DNA of 34,174 nucleotides from Ramicandelaber brevisporus (taxonomy: Eukaryota; Kickxellomycota; Ramicandelaberales; Ramicandelaberaceae), in contig MU602840.1 of NCBI GenBank assembly GCA_025201865.1, positions 1-34,174 on the forward strand. Reading direction: 5' to 3'. Below, one piece after another: positions 24,070 through 34,174 of this stretch (its first letter is position 1; each line of letters opens with the position of its first letter). The notes beneath the pieces are model-generated. The model ran no database searches. It was not told where the DNA came from and saw only the letters and a list, made by a program, of their open reading frames with translations. The position numbers and the translations under genes were made by a program.

Positions 24070-27000
24070 ATGGAGCGGATCTCGCCGTCTGGCGTCTCGT
24101 GGTCATACCCAGCAGTATTGGCAGGCGATGAACGCATTCGCGAGCTCAGTGAACAGCATCGACAGACTCAGGTCAAGACATTTATCAAATGGATGAATGC
24201 TCAGTTCACATCTGCAGCCACTCGAGAGCAACTGCAGCAGCAACAACAACAACTGCAGCAGCAGCAACAATCAGCATCTGGAGAATCGACACAGTCACCA
24301 CCAGTCTCGCCAACCAGTCGCACAGCCCGTCCAATGTCAATGACAATCTCGTCCCCGTTAAGCCCATTGAGTCCTGGCAGCTTATCGGCATCAACATCGG
24401 CATCAGCAACATCGGCATCGCTTGTGAATCGTCCGCATCGTAATTCTGTGGCTGACTACTCCAAGCTTCAGCATTACAGTGCCCGTCTCTCTGACTTTGG
24501 TCCAATTACTCGCATCTCATCTCTAGAAACCGATTTCCGCGATGGCAAGCGTTTGTTGGCATTGTTGGCAGCACTGTTTCCACATGATTCCGAGAAGCCA
24601 GGATCAGTTCCAGTTCCATTCCCAGAGCGACAAACCACGAGAATCCATCGGATTAACAATGTATCAAAGGCGCTGCAGTTCTTGAGAGCAAAGGGTGATT
24701 CATTGCCAACTATTGGTAGCGAGGATGTTATTGATTCAAATATTAAGTTGATATTGGGATTGCTGTGGACTATATTCCTGAGAGCTCAAGTGGAACGCGC
24801 CAACAACATCTCATTATTAGCTGCACAGACACCAACCACTGCTACCACTACCACCATTACTACTACTGCAACAATAGCAGCAACAGAATCAGCATCTTCA
24901 AATGAATTGAGAGCGGGTTCAAAGTCGCCTGGTTTGTTTTCACCCCAGCAACAGGCAATTCTGAGTCCTCAACAGCAAGCAGCATTCGGTGGTAATGAAT
25001 CACCTCAATCACGCTCAGCTTCTTCGGCTAGTTTCTACAGTGCAAAAAGCCAAATTGATTCGGCTCTTCAAACAGCTCAGCACACAACGGATGATGATGC
25101 TGCTATTGATCAGCTTGCCAAACTCACTCTCAGTCCGGTAGTCTCCTCTTCCATCGCCAGCAGCAGTAAAGTATCAACAATAACTCCCAAATCTCAATCA
25201 AAGCAACAAGATGCAACAGTTGATATGCGGCAGCGTATTCTATCTTGGACCCAGTCTCGTCTTGGTGTTTACGCTCCATTGGTTCCACCTGTGACCGATT
25301 TGACTCATTCATGGAAATCTGGGTTGGCATTCTGTGCATTAATCCATCGGCACAATGCATCTGTGCTGCCAGAGTTTGTTCAGATGGCGCACCAGTTTGA
25401 CGCGAGTGACTCTGCTCAAGTTAAAAAGATGCTCTCAACTTCATTCGAATTGGCACAGTCAGCATTCAATATTCCTGCACTGCTTGATGTGGAAGACTTG
25501 GCAGATGTATCCACACCTGATGAGAAGTCAGTGATAATCTACCTCAGTGAATACTACGCTGCCATGAGTCAGCTTGATATTGATCACGATGGAATTAATC
25601 TCGATATTGCACAGCAGGTTGCACAGGTGACTCGTTCATCAGTATCAGCGTCAACAGCAACAGCAGCAGGTGCAGCAGGTACAGCACAGATTGAACAGCT
25701 GATTGCAGATATTGAGAATGAAGCAAACACTATTCTACAGTCCATGCTGCAGTATTCAAATGTTGATCAACTCTTTGCCCAGTATGACTCTGCAGCTGCT
25801 CTGGACTCGTTCCAAACTCGCGTTCCCACAGACTCTGATGCAGTGCGTGCGTGTCATACAAGCTGTTCAGCTCAGCTCAGCAATGTTCGTGATATGGTCC
25901 ATGCGATGAATTCTCTACTCGATAACAGCACTGGTTTAATGAGCAGCTTGAAACAATGTGAAGTAACTGTAGATAAGCTCACTGGTCTTCACAAGCAAAT
26001 TGGACAATGCGGCACCATTGCGAGACTGGCATCAACTTTGCTGTCGTCTATCACTGTACTGGTTCCACGCAAAAATACTAATACTGATAACACGCTGGAG
26101 TCTACTCTTATCAAGCAGCTTACCTCAGCTGTTGACTCTTGTAAGCAGTCTGCCTCTGCCAACAATCTTACCATCCCTCCATCAGTTCTTGGCCAAGTTG
26201 ACAAAATTCGCGCCAGTATCATCAGTGGTTGTGCATCAGTTCTGCGTGGCAAAGTGAACAGGATCGACACGTCTATTACTGAAGTGATTCGAACTCTCAA
26301 GTTGCTGGTTGAAATGCTGGAGGCGTCCTCTGCATCGGCCGTCACTGCCGCGTTACCAAATCCAACTCAGAATCACATGGACCAAGCATCGCCATCGCCG
26401 TCGTCATCAAATGCACTGGATAAGTCACTTGCTGAGCTTGAATTGCTTTCGCATAAGAATGACATGATTGATCAGGCACTTGGAGAGCTGCAGGATCAAG
26501 AGCTGGTTAACATTGCAGTTGACATTGAGTCTATTCCTGAATTGCTTGATTCATTCCCATTGTCAGTGTCCAGCCATTCAGATATATCCAAATCAGTGGA
26601 TTCTGTTTATGAGCATAACAGTGAAATGAGATTGTTGATTCGATCAGTTAGACAAGGAGTCACCACGAGTAGAGCACGTGTGTTAGCCAAGCAGTGGTTG
26701 ATTGAGGTTAGACGCATTTCGCACACACTGAATGAAATGGGAGTGTCAGCCGGTGCACTGCCTTATTTGGGAAATGTTGAGATGATTGCAGCAATGGTGG
26801 AAGATCATAAAGATGCAATAAACGAACTGCTGAAAGGTGAATTGGAGATTGTGCGAATGGAGGCTCCTCTTCATGCTGATTCAGAAGTAACTTTAGTTGA
26901 TGTCAATTCTGAGTTGCATAACATTGATGATTTGCTAAAAGGGTTAAACGATCAATTAACATATGTCGATGGAGTGGTGGAGATGCGCAGAAAAGCTGTT

Positions 27001-29226
27001 AGCATTGGGACATCACTGGCCGATGTATTAGCTCAGTGTGATTCTCATATCCAAGGATTGATTCGCATTAACAACACTCTGGCCTCAACACCACCAAGCA
27101 CTTCTACACCAGATGAGGATTCAACAAATGGCAGCGGTGGCAGTGGCGGCGGCAGCAGTAGTGACAGTGGCAGTAGCTTTAATGAGCTTAATTCTTCTGC
27201 TGGTGCAAAGACCATTGCTGCTCGTACATTCCTCGCTGCTGTTGTCCAACCCGCTCTCTCTCAGGCATCTCGCTTTGCCGATGAACATGCTTCTATGCTG
27301 GTCAACTATCCAGACGGTGCATCGCTCGACTCCAAGCGTCAGCAATTGGTCAAGACATCAGCTGATTTGAATGAACGCGTTGCTCGTATGGAGAGCACAT
27401 TGGATGCATTGCGTGTTTGCATGGCAGCCTGCACTCGTGTGGATGACGTTGCAATCCCTCAACTCCGTCTGCTCACTCGCTCATCTCGCTTGGTTCTTGA
27501 TGACTCTGAAAAGTCACTGATTATGGAAGTCAGCCTCCCAAAGTCATCATCTTCTCCCGAGGATAAAACCGCTGCTGCTGCTGCTACTACTACTGCTGCT
27601 GAGACTGTGAGGTCATTTGACAAGACTCGTGCTCTGATTGATAGAATTGCCACTGATGCTGCTGACAGAATGTCTGCTGTTAACGTCGCTGTCCTGCCTC
27701 GTCTGTATGCTGAATACCTGGCCACATCACAAAGCTCATTGGGCAGTGTGGCTCGCAATGTCACTCAAGCACTTGGTCAGCTGGAAACGCTGCGCAGTGA
27801 TGCTACCTCTGTCATGTCTGAGTTGGACAAGGTCACTAATGTCATTCATGGCCATCATGCATCAATCTCCAGTCTGTTCCAGTATCAGCATCAGCACAAT
27901 CAGCAGCAAATTGATGCTAAGGCAGTGTTTGATGGTGTGGAACAGTTCTTATCTCAAAGTGTCCGCTACGATACTCCAGTGTCCAAGCCATCTCGTTTAT
28001 TGGCATCGCTGGATGGATTCAGCTGCGATGTTCGGGACGTTCGCCATGCCATTGAGTCCCGTGTGTCTGCGATTTCTACTCTGCGAGTTGAACTTGAATG
28101 TGCTGTTGACAATGCAAAGACTGCCCTCCAGCAACAATCTGCTCATGCTGCACTGTCTGCCACATTAGTGCAGCTAGACTCTCAATTGGCTGTTCAAGCC
28201 GATCGCATCAATTCTCTCACTCTACCATCCTCAGCTACTTCCTCCAGTGACTCTTCCTCGCGTACGGTCGATGTTGACGATATCAAACGCTCCATGACTA
28301 CGCTCTCGGCCAAGATTGGTTCGGCTCGTTCTCAGGTCAATGCTCTCAACCAGCTGGATGCGTCACTTCGTTCCGAGCTCCACTCTCACATTGCTAGCCT
28401 GGAGTCGTCGGCTATGCTGCTCACCAAGCGCCTGGAGACTCACTCTGAACATCAGCGTGCATTGGAGCGTGTCGAGGCATTCTCTTCTGCCTCTGAGCGC
28501 TTACTGGAAACTGTCAAGAGTGCATCTCGTGCTATTGTGAGTGCTGAGAGAGCCATGTGGATTGCATTTGATGCCGCCCAGCGCAATGCGACTCAGCAAC
28601 AAGCTGCTGCCGAGCGGTTTGCTGCTGATCAGGCACGTGTTAGAGCCGATGTCCGCAAGGCTCGCTTTGAACTTGAGACATTGCGCATTGGTTACAGCTC
28701 TGACCTCAACTCTCAGCACAGCGCTTCATCCGGCAGTGGCGATTCACCCATTGCTTCATTCGATGGTCTTCGTGTCCACATTCCTGGCCGCACTGACTCC
28801 AACAGCAGCATTGGCAGCACAGGAAGCAGCCCATTCTACAGTGATATGGTTGCAGCTCGCATGATTTCATTGCGTTTCAGTGATCTGGAATGCGAGATTG
28901 GCGGTGTTGAAGGTCAAATTGAACAAACCCGCGGTGCCTTGGCATCTGCCGAAATGTTTGCCTCCACCGCTCGTAGCTTGACTGATGTCTCCAACGATTG
29001 TTTGGCCGTCACTGGTCTATCATCACTGCCTCTCTTTATAGAGCAGGAACTCGAAGTGGCTGTTGCAGCTATTGGTGACTTTGTGACGCGAAATGTTGAA
29101 ATGGGCAGTGCTGAGCCGATTTCTGCTTTGTTGAACAAGTGTCAAGCTTCTCGCTCCACTCTGATGGAAGTTGAGTTCTTGTTGATGGAAGACTCGGCGG
29201 CAGCAGCCTCGTCAGCCAATTCTGAC

Positions 29227-29263
<37 letters not shown>

Positions 29264-30404
29264 TGCAACAACGAGCCGCGTTTACTAGTGCCATGATTTC
29301 TCCTTCGCCGTCACCATCTCCTGTTTACACTGGTTTGCCGATTCACTTCACTCCCTCCAGCCAATCGATGCCACCCATGATTCTGCCTGAGCGCGATGTG
29401 GCTCGCTTTGCTTGCCTTGAGCACCATGCACAAGTCACTCGCTTCATTAGCGATATCATCAACACATGCACAGTTGCTCTTGCTCAAATCCAGAGTGCTC
29501 GCAACCAAGCACCTGGCCAGCGTGAGCACATCACCGAAGTCATTGCATTCTGCGTTCGTCAACTGCAGAATTCAGTCGAGCGCCGTAATGGATTGATTGC
29601 ACGCTTTGCCGACGGCTCACCCGAGGATGCTCAGATCAAACTTGGTGAAACTATTACTCAGGTTGCTCAATCTCATGCCGAGGCCCAGTTTGCAGCCAAG
29701 CAGTTTGCTCACCAGATCAATGCATCAATCAGTGGTGATGTGGCCGCTTCGCCTAGCTCTGATCCTGTAATGACAGCCGTTTTGGCATCCACGACTGCTC
29801 GTTTGCACTGGGAGCAGCGTTGGCTCGAGATTGTGAGCAGTGCAACTTCGCTGCGCATTTCAGCCAATGAGGCCCATGCTTGGATCACGCGCTCTCTGAG
29901 AGTTGTTCTGGATGTGCGTGATTCAGCTTCGGTCAAGGATGATGGCGAGGCTCGCACTGTTGCGGCTGAATTGACTAGCAAGTTGGCTCGCTTTGGCGTG
30001 GAGATGGATGCGTTCCACGCTGAGGCATCGTCTCTTCTGGCTGCTCTTGGCCACGTTTCTGACTTGCCACCTGCTCTTCCAGCCATCATCAGCGATGTCA
30101 GCAATGTGCAAGATGCTGCAATCGCTCAAGGTTTGATGAGTGTTCAGCACGCGGCTAATGCTGTTATTGCTGTGCCGGCTGCCGATGCCCTGCGTTCTCT
30201 TGTTTCGCACACCACTGAAGCTGTTGTGCGTGGATGGCAGCGTCTTCGTCTTGAGCAGCGTGCTCTGGATGAAACACTGGCTGCCAAGCAGCGTCGTCTC
30301 CAAGATTTGCGTGTGAAGCGTCGTCGCAGTCAGCAAATGGTTCGTGCGTCTGGTAAATCTGGTGTCGATGGCATTGAAATCAAACCTGTTTCTGGTCAAC
30401 AGCA

Positions 30405-30435
<31 letters not shown>

Positions 30436-31830
30436 CAGCAGCAACAGCATAATCCAAATGCTCCACCTGTGCCTCCATTGCCAGAAATGCCGGCGTCTCG
30501 CATTCCACTGCCTCTTCGCAGAACCAAGTCATCTGGCATGCTTCGCCCGCCATCTTCAGCCGCCGTATCTCAACCAAAGCAGTCTCAGCAACAACAGTCG
30601 CCCGGCTCACCACCATCTCCAGGAAGCGTCCAGTCCTCAACCACAATCTCATCAATCCCGCCGCTCCCGCCTAAAGCGATCAAGCCACTCGCCCACCACC
30701 AGTCTCCTGTCATCTCGCAACATCAGCAACAACAGTCCCAAACTCCAACTCTGCGCCGCCAGTCGTCACGTCCAAACTTGACAACAGGCGGATCAGTAGC
30801 TGGTCGTCCATCGTATGCTGGCATTGGCACAGCAGCAGCAACTACCAACTCTCAGTCGTCTGGTCCGCTGCCGTGGAATCGCAATGTTGGTTCGAAGATT
30901 ACATCGTATGGCCCCACTCGTCGTGCGGTTGCCATTGAGCACAGTGAGCCACCCAACAGCTATCAGCCTGTTGCCCGTGATGATTTGGATCGCCGTGTTG
31001 CTGACGTTGTGAACAGACTCACTCGCCGTGTCGCTATTCGCCCACATCCAGATGGCCGTGGCCGATACATTGTTGGCGAAGGCGAGGGTCGCCAGTGCTA
31101 TTTGAGAATCACAGCCAGCGGCACTGTAATGGTGCGCGTTGGTGGCGGTTGGCGTGAGTTGTCAGAATTCCTGTTGGAGCACGCTGTTATCACTGTAACA
31201 GAAACCGTGGCCTACACTGCTCGGTTCGGGCCTTCAACCAGCCAGACAAGCGACGGTGGCAGTATCGGCCACAGCGCTGGAGCTGGATTGGGGCTGTCCA
31301 CAAGTCAGTCGCGCCGTGTGTCTGCCAACCGGCCTCGTCGCAGCTCCATTGACTTGCACCATGACAAGCATCAGCATCAGCAACAGCACCAACAGTACCA
31401 ACAGCAGCTGCTGCAAGATGGTCAGTCTCCGTTGTTTATTCCGTCTCTATCAAAGGCGCCACGCCTCGGCCATTCGCGTTTCTCATCATTGTCCGGTCGC
31501 ATCAGCCCAATACTGCGAGTGGCACGCGATCAAGGCTCATCCATTTCCCCTCCGATGCCGCCGCTGCCATCGTCCGGTTCATCAACATGGGCTCGTCCGG
31601 AGGTTCTTGGTATCTTTACTACACCTCGGTCCGTGCCATCATCGTCTGCCAACATGATCACAACAACGACCACCTCTACCACCGCCACTGCTGCATCAAC
31701 ATCAACAGCAGCCCATGTGCCGCCATTCCCGGGAACAACTGTTTTGAATGACACTGTGAGCAGCCTGCGTCGCAAATCATCGCGGCCAGCACTCACTCCA
31801 CGTCTTCAACAACAACAACACCACGCTTAA
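24070..31830 (+). CDS. Spectraplakin-like actin/microtubule linker: CH-CH-rod-GAR with SxIP motifs, 2586 aa
   Basis: This is a probable giant cytolinker. The start is the ATG at 24070 (MERISPSG). CH1 begins with QVKTFIKWMNAQF (about 33-46), is interrupted by ~100 residues of Gln/Ser/Pro, and resumes with LETDFRDGKRLLALLAALFP to about 240. CH2 (about 384-497) shows RQRILSWTQSRLG, SWKSGLAFCALIHRH and FELAQSAFNIP, as in alpha-actinin/spectrin actin-binding domains. About 1500 mostly helical residues follow, possibly spectrin-like, but I cannot phase the repeats. Two poly-Gln runs lie near 1720 and 2115. SxIP motifs (S2143-R-I-P with basic flank; S2194-S-I-P) predict EB1/Bim1 binding. A GAR (Gas2-related) domain at about 2298-2378 is shown by GRYIVGEG and VMVRVGGGW-x-x-L-x-x-FL. 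The C-terminus is a Ser/Gln/Pro-rich disordered tail. No EF-hands were seen. Confidence 0.9.
30397..30450 (+). repeat. CAG/CAA poly-Gln tract in the CH-GAR protein
   Basis: About 18 Gln codons, mixed CAG and CAA, lie just upstream of the SxIP-containing Pro-rich region. A similar tract lies at about 29227-29271. Confidence 0.85.
30496..30507 (+). other. SxIP motif 1 (Ser-Arg-Ile-Pro) coding segment
   Basis: Codons tct-cgc-att-cca give SRIP inside MPASRIPLPLRRTKSSG, a Ser/Pro/Arg-rich basic context that matches functional EB1-binding SxIP motifs. It lies about 150 residues before the GAR domain. Confidence 0.65.
30649..30660 (+). other. SxIP motif 2 (Ser-Ser-Ile-Pro) coding segment
   Basis: Codons tca-tca-atc-ccg give SSIP in TTISSIPPLPPKAIKP. 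Basic residues are fewer nearby than at motif 1, so it is the weaker EB1-binding candidate. Confidence 0.45.
30961..31200 (+). other. GAR (Gas2-related) microtubule-binding domain coding segment
   Basis: The segment holds DLDRRVADVVNRLTRRVAI, GRGRYIVGEG, CYLRI and VMVRVGGGWRELSEFLLEH. The VMVRVGGGW core (residues 2353-2361) is the most conserved part of the family. Only one Cys (2343) is visible within it, so the zinc site known from animal GAR domains may be altered. Confidence 0.88.
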
Positions 31831-32330
31831 AAAACGGTTCAATCACACACCACACCACTATTAATCTTGCCTATTCGATCACACCTTGTCTTTTTTTGCA
31901 CGCTTTTCTTTTATCATATTACTTTTTTTTGCTATTGAATCCCAATTAGTATTAGTATTAGAAGTAGCATAGTGTATTCATTGCAGATGCGTAAAGCGAG
32001 ACGCAAGAGGATGTAACGTTCGTTGACGTGTATATCTGGAGTACAAATCACGCTATTTGGGCAGCTTTTTCCGCCTCCGAATCGATTGTTTGGTCACATT
32101 TTTCACAAGTCATGATTATCGCACACAGAGAGAGGGCTTATCGCGCCATCCATCTCACATAAATACCCCCCACCCACCCACACACACCCCCGAGTGGTTT
32201 GCCGTCGCTGTCGTTGTTACCGCTTCTAGCTTTTGGTCTTCTGACTATTCTTACTCACTCCACTCATCCCGTTCACTAGTTCATTAATTCATATTTTTTT
32301 TTTTCCTCATCTGGAGGCTCTGGCTCGACA
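31831..32330. other. Intergenic region, CH-GAR 3' flank and MTHFR promoter
   Basis: These 500 bases hold T-rich tracts near 31890-31930 and 32290-32304 and a C/A-rich stretch (cccaccc, cacacac) at about 32166-32192. I saw no additional gene, no tRNA signature and no clear polyadenylation signal. Confidence 0.5.
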
Positions 32331-34174
32331 ATGAAGATCACCGACAAGATCCAGCGCGCGTACGAGGACAAGCGGCCGTTCTGGTCGTTTGAGTTCTTCC
32401 CTCCCAAGACTGCTCAAGGTGTCGCCAACCTGTACGATCGCCTCGAGCGCATGTACAGCCTCGGCCCGGAGTTCATTGACGTCACCTGGGGTGCCGGCGG
32501 CTCCAACTCTGATCTCGTTCTCGAGATTTGCGGCACCGCCCAGGGCGTCTACGGTCTTGAAACGTGTATGCATCTCACCTGCACCAACATGCCGCGCGAG
32601 AAGATTGACCAGGCTCTGCGCGAGGCCAAGGATGCCGGTATCCAGAACATTCTGGCGCTCCGTGGCGACCCTCCGCGCGGCCAGACCACCTGGACAGCCT
32701 GTGACAGCGGCTTCGCGTACGCTGTGGACTTGGTGCGCTATATCCGCGAACAGTACGGCGACTACTTTTGCGTTGGTGTTGCTGGATACCCTGAAGGGCA
32801 CACTGAGAATCCCAGCAAAGAGGAGGATCTCAAGCACCTGAAGGAGAAGGTGGATGCCGGTGCTGACTACATTGTCACGCAGCTGTTCTTTGATGTGGAT
32901 CTGTTTTTGGAGTGGGGCAACAAGCTGCGCGAGATGGGTGTCAAGGTGCCGATTCTGCCAGGTCTCATGCCGATTACCACGCACGCTGGATTCATCAGAG
33001 CCACAACCATGTGCAAGACCGTGGTGCCGCAGCACGTGTTTGATGACCTGGAGCCAATCAAGGACGATGACCAGGCCGTCAAGGACTATGGCGTCAAGCT
33101 GATTATTGACATGGTTCGCCGCATCCACGATTCCGGCCTCACCAAAGGTGTTCACTTCTACACTTTCAACCTCGAGACATCCACCATCCGTGCCCTTGAA
33201 GGACTGGGCTACGTGCCGCCGGTTGAGAATGTGCGTCCTCTGCCATGGAACCCATCGCTGTCCAAGAAGCGTGCTGGCGAGAATGTGCGTCCCATCTTCT
33301 GGCGCAACCGCCTCCAGTCGTACATTGCCCGCACTGCCGAGTGGGATGCCTACCCGAACGGTCGCTGGGGTGATTCGCGCTCGCCAGCCTACGGTGATCT
33401 TGATATCGCTCACCACGGTGCCATCGTCTCCCTTAAGCAGCCGCGCGACAAGGCCATCCGCCTCTGGGGCAAGCCAGTGTCGTCTGCTGACATTGCTGCC
33501 ACCTTTGCCAAGTACTGTCGCGGCCAGCTCTCTGCTCTTCCGTGGAGTGACACCCCGCTGTCGACTGAAACCAACGACCTCCGCACTGGTCTTGCCGCTC
33601 TGAACGAGGCTGGTTTCCTGACTATCAACTCCCAGCCGCCTGTCAACGGTGCTCCATCTGCTCATCCAGTTCATGGCTGGGGTCCAAAGAACGGCTACGT
33701 GTACCAGAAGTCATACGTTGAGTTCTTTGTGTCGCCAGACCAGATTGATGACCTGATTGCTCGTCTCGATACCAACCCTGACCTGACCTACTACGCTGTC
33801 AACAAGAAGGGCGAGCTGCGCACCAACACTCGCAACGACGGTCCCAACGCCGTCACCTGGGGTGTGTTCCCAGGCAAGGAGATCATCCAGCCAACCATTG
33901 TCGAGGTTGTCTCGTTCTTGGCCTGGAAGGACGAGGCATTTGAGCTCTGGTCTGCCTGGGCTCGCCTCTTTGACGAGAAGCCAGCCGAGCCAGCTGCTCC
34001 AGCCAACGGCACTGCCAATGGCCATGCTGCTGCTGATGACGACAAGGATTCCCAGACCAGCAATTTGCTCCACTCGATTGCTGACACCTGGTATCTGGTC
34101 AATGTCGTCAACAACGACTTCCATCAGCCAGCCGAGGCCCTCTTTGCCGCTGTCAATCCAGCTCAGGCCGTCGC
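32331..34174 (+). CDS. MTHFR: Methylenetetrahydrofolate reductase, 3' end beyond window
   Basis: This FAD enzyme reduces 5,10-methylene-THF to 5-methyl-THF for methionine synthesis. The frame is open for 614 codons to the window edge, close to the full length of yeast Met12/Met13. The N-terminal barrel shows WSFEFFPPK with catalytic Glu21 (E. coli Glu28), VTWGAGGS at 51-58, LRGDPPRG at 110-117 for FAD/folate, and VTQLFFD. The fungal/animal C-terminal regulatory domain follows (RPIFWRNRLQSYIART, WGVFPGKEIIQPT, FELWSAWARLF). It contains a low-complexity Ala/Asn/Asp linker (AAPANGTANGHAAADDD) before LLHSIADTWYLVNVVNNDF. The start is the ATG at 32331 (MKITDKIQ). Third positions look more C/G-rich than in the neighbouring giant genes, which suggests high expression. 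Confidence 0.97.
   Translation, partial: MKITDKIQRAYEDKRPFWSFEFFPPKTAQGVANLYDRLERMYSLGPEFIDVTWGAGGSNSDLVLEICGTAQGVYGLETCMHLTCTNMPREKIDQALREAKDAGIQNILALRGDPPRGQTTWTACDSGFAYAVDLVRYIREQYGDYFCVGVAGYPEGHTENPSKEEDLKHLKEKVDAGADYIVTQLFFDVDLFLEWGNKLREMGVKVPILPGLMPITTHAGFIRATTMCKTVVPQHVFDDLEPIKDDDQAVKDYGVKLIIDMVRRIHDSGLTKGVHFYTFNLETSTIRALEGLGYVPPVENVRPLPWNPSLSKKRAGENVRPIFWRNRLQSYIARTAEWDAYPNGRWGDSRSPAYGDLDIAHHGAIVSLKQPRDKAIRLWGKPVSSADIAATFAKYCRGQLSALPWSDTPLSTETNDLRTGLAALNEAGFLTINSQPPVNGAPSAHPVHGWGPKNGYVYQKSYVEFFVSPDQIDDLIARLDTNPDLTYYAVNKKGELRTNTRNDGPNAVTWGVFPGKEIIQPTIVEVVSFLAWKDEAFELWSAWARLFDEKPAEPAAPANGTANGHAAADDDKDSQTSNLLHSIADTWYLVNVVNNDFHQPAEALFAAVNPAQAV

Noticed and set aside
30793-31416. Minus-strand open frames over the GAR region
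   Set aside because: They are antisense to a conserved domain and lack any motif of their own.
32307-33674. 455-codon open frame on the minus strand
   Set aside because: It lies opposite the MTHFR coding sequence, whose conserved motifs are unmistakable. The antisense openness comes from the strong third-position bias.
1-34174. CRISPR arrays, bacterial operons, prophage or insertion sequences
   Set aside because: The genes are eukaryotic. Repeats found are microsatellites and one intragenic duplication; no spacer-repeat pattern, transposase or terminal inverted repeat was seen.

Overview
The window is nuclear DNA of a eukaryote, most likely an early-diverging (zygomycete-grade) fungus with compact, mostly intron-free genes. 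The evidence is a fungal-type Ras of the RasB clade, a long class II myosin, a two-domain eukaryotic MTHFR, a mitochondrial uS7, an F-box gene pair and a zinc-finger gene that recalls the fungal OrsD type. Trinucleotide-encoded Gln, Ala, Asn and Ser runs are common. A Kickxellomycotina-like source (for example a Ramicandelaber or Coemansia relative) is a guess from gene style. One block of 905 N lies at 19570-20474.

Layout. 78-1964 (-): an unrecognised two-pass membrane protein. 2450-10597 (-): class II myosin heavy chain with a 280-residue disordered N-terminal extension. 11128-11694 (+): mitochondrial ribosomal protein uS7. 11828-12289 (-): a thioredoxin-fold protein with an NCPAC active site and a C-terminal SHP-box (Cdc48/p97-binding) motif. 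It is divergent from 12543-12827 (+), a SERP1/RAMP4/Ysy6-type ER tail-anchored protein. 13039-15051 (-): a C2H2 protein built from two copies of one ~260-residue module. 15541-17271 (-) and 18057-19481 (+): a divergent pair of F-box/LRR-like genes, the first apparently split by an intron. 20475-21156 (+): a secreted-type S1A serine protease whose 5' end is lost in the gap. 22140-22748 (+): Ras GTPase. 24070-31830 (+): a 2586-residue CH-CH-rod-GAR protein with SxIP motifs, a spectraplakin-like actin/microtubule linker. 32331-end (+): methylenetetrahydrofolate reductase, cut by the window edge.

The flanks (myosin, uS7m, SERP1, Ras, CH-GAR protein, MTHFR) are cytoskeletal and housekeeping genes. 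The middle (about 13-21 kb) is lineage-variable: zinc finger, F-box pair and protease. There is no operon logic, but three divergent pairs share promoters: myosin/uS7m, thioredoxin/SERP1 and the F-box pair. The strongest candidates for something little described are the fungal spectraplakin-like protein and the thioredoxin with an SHP box that shares a promoter with an ER-stress protein.
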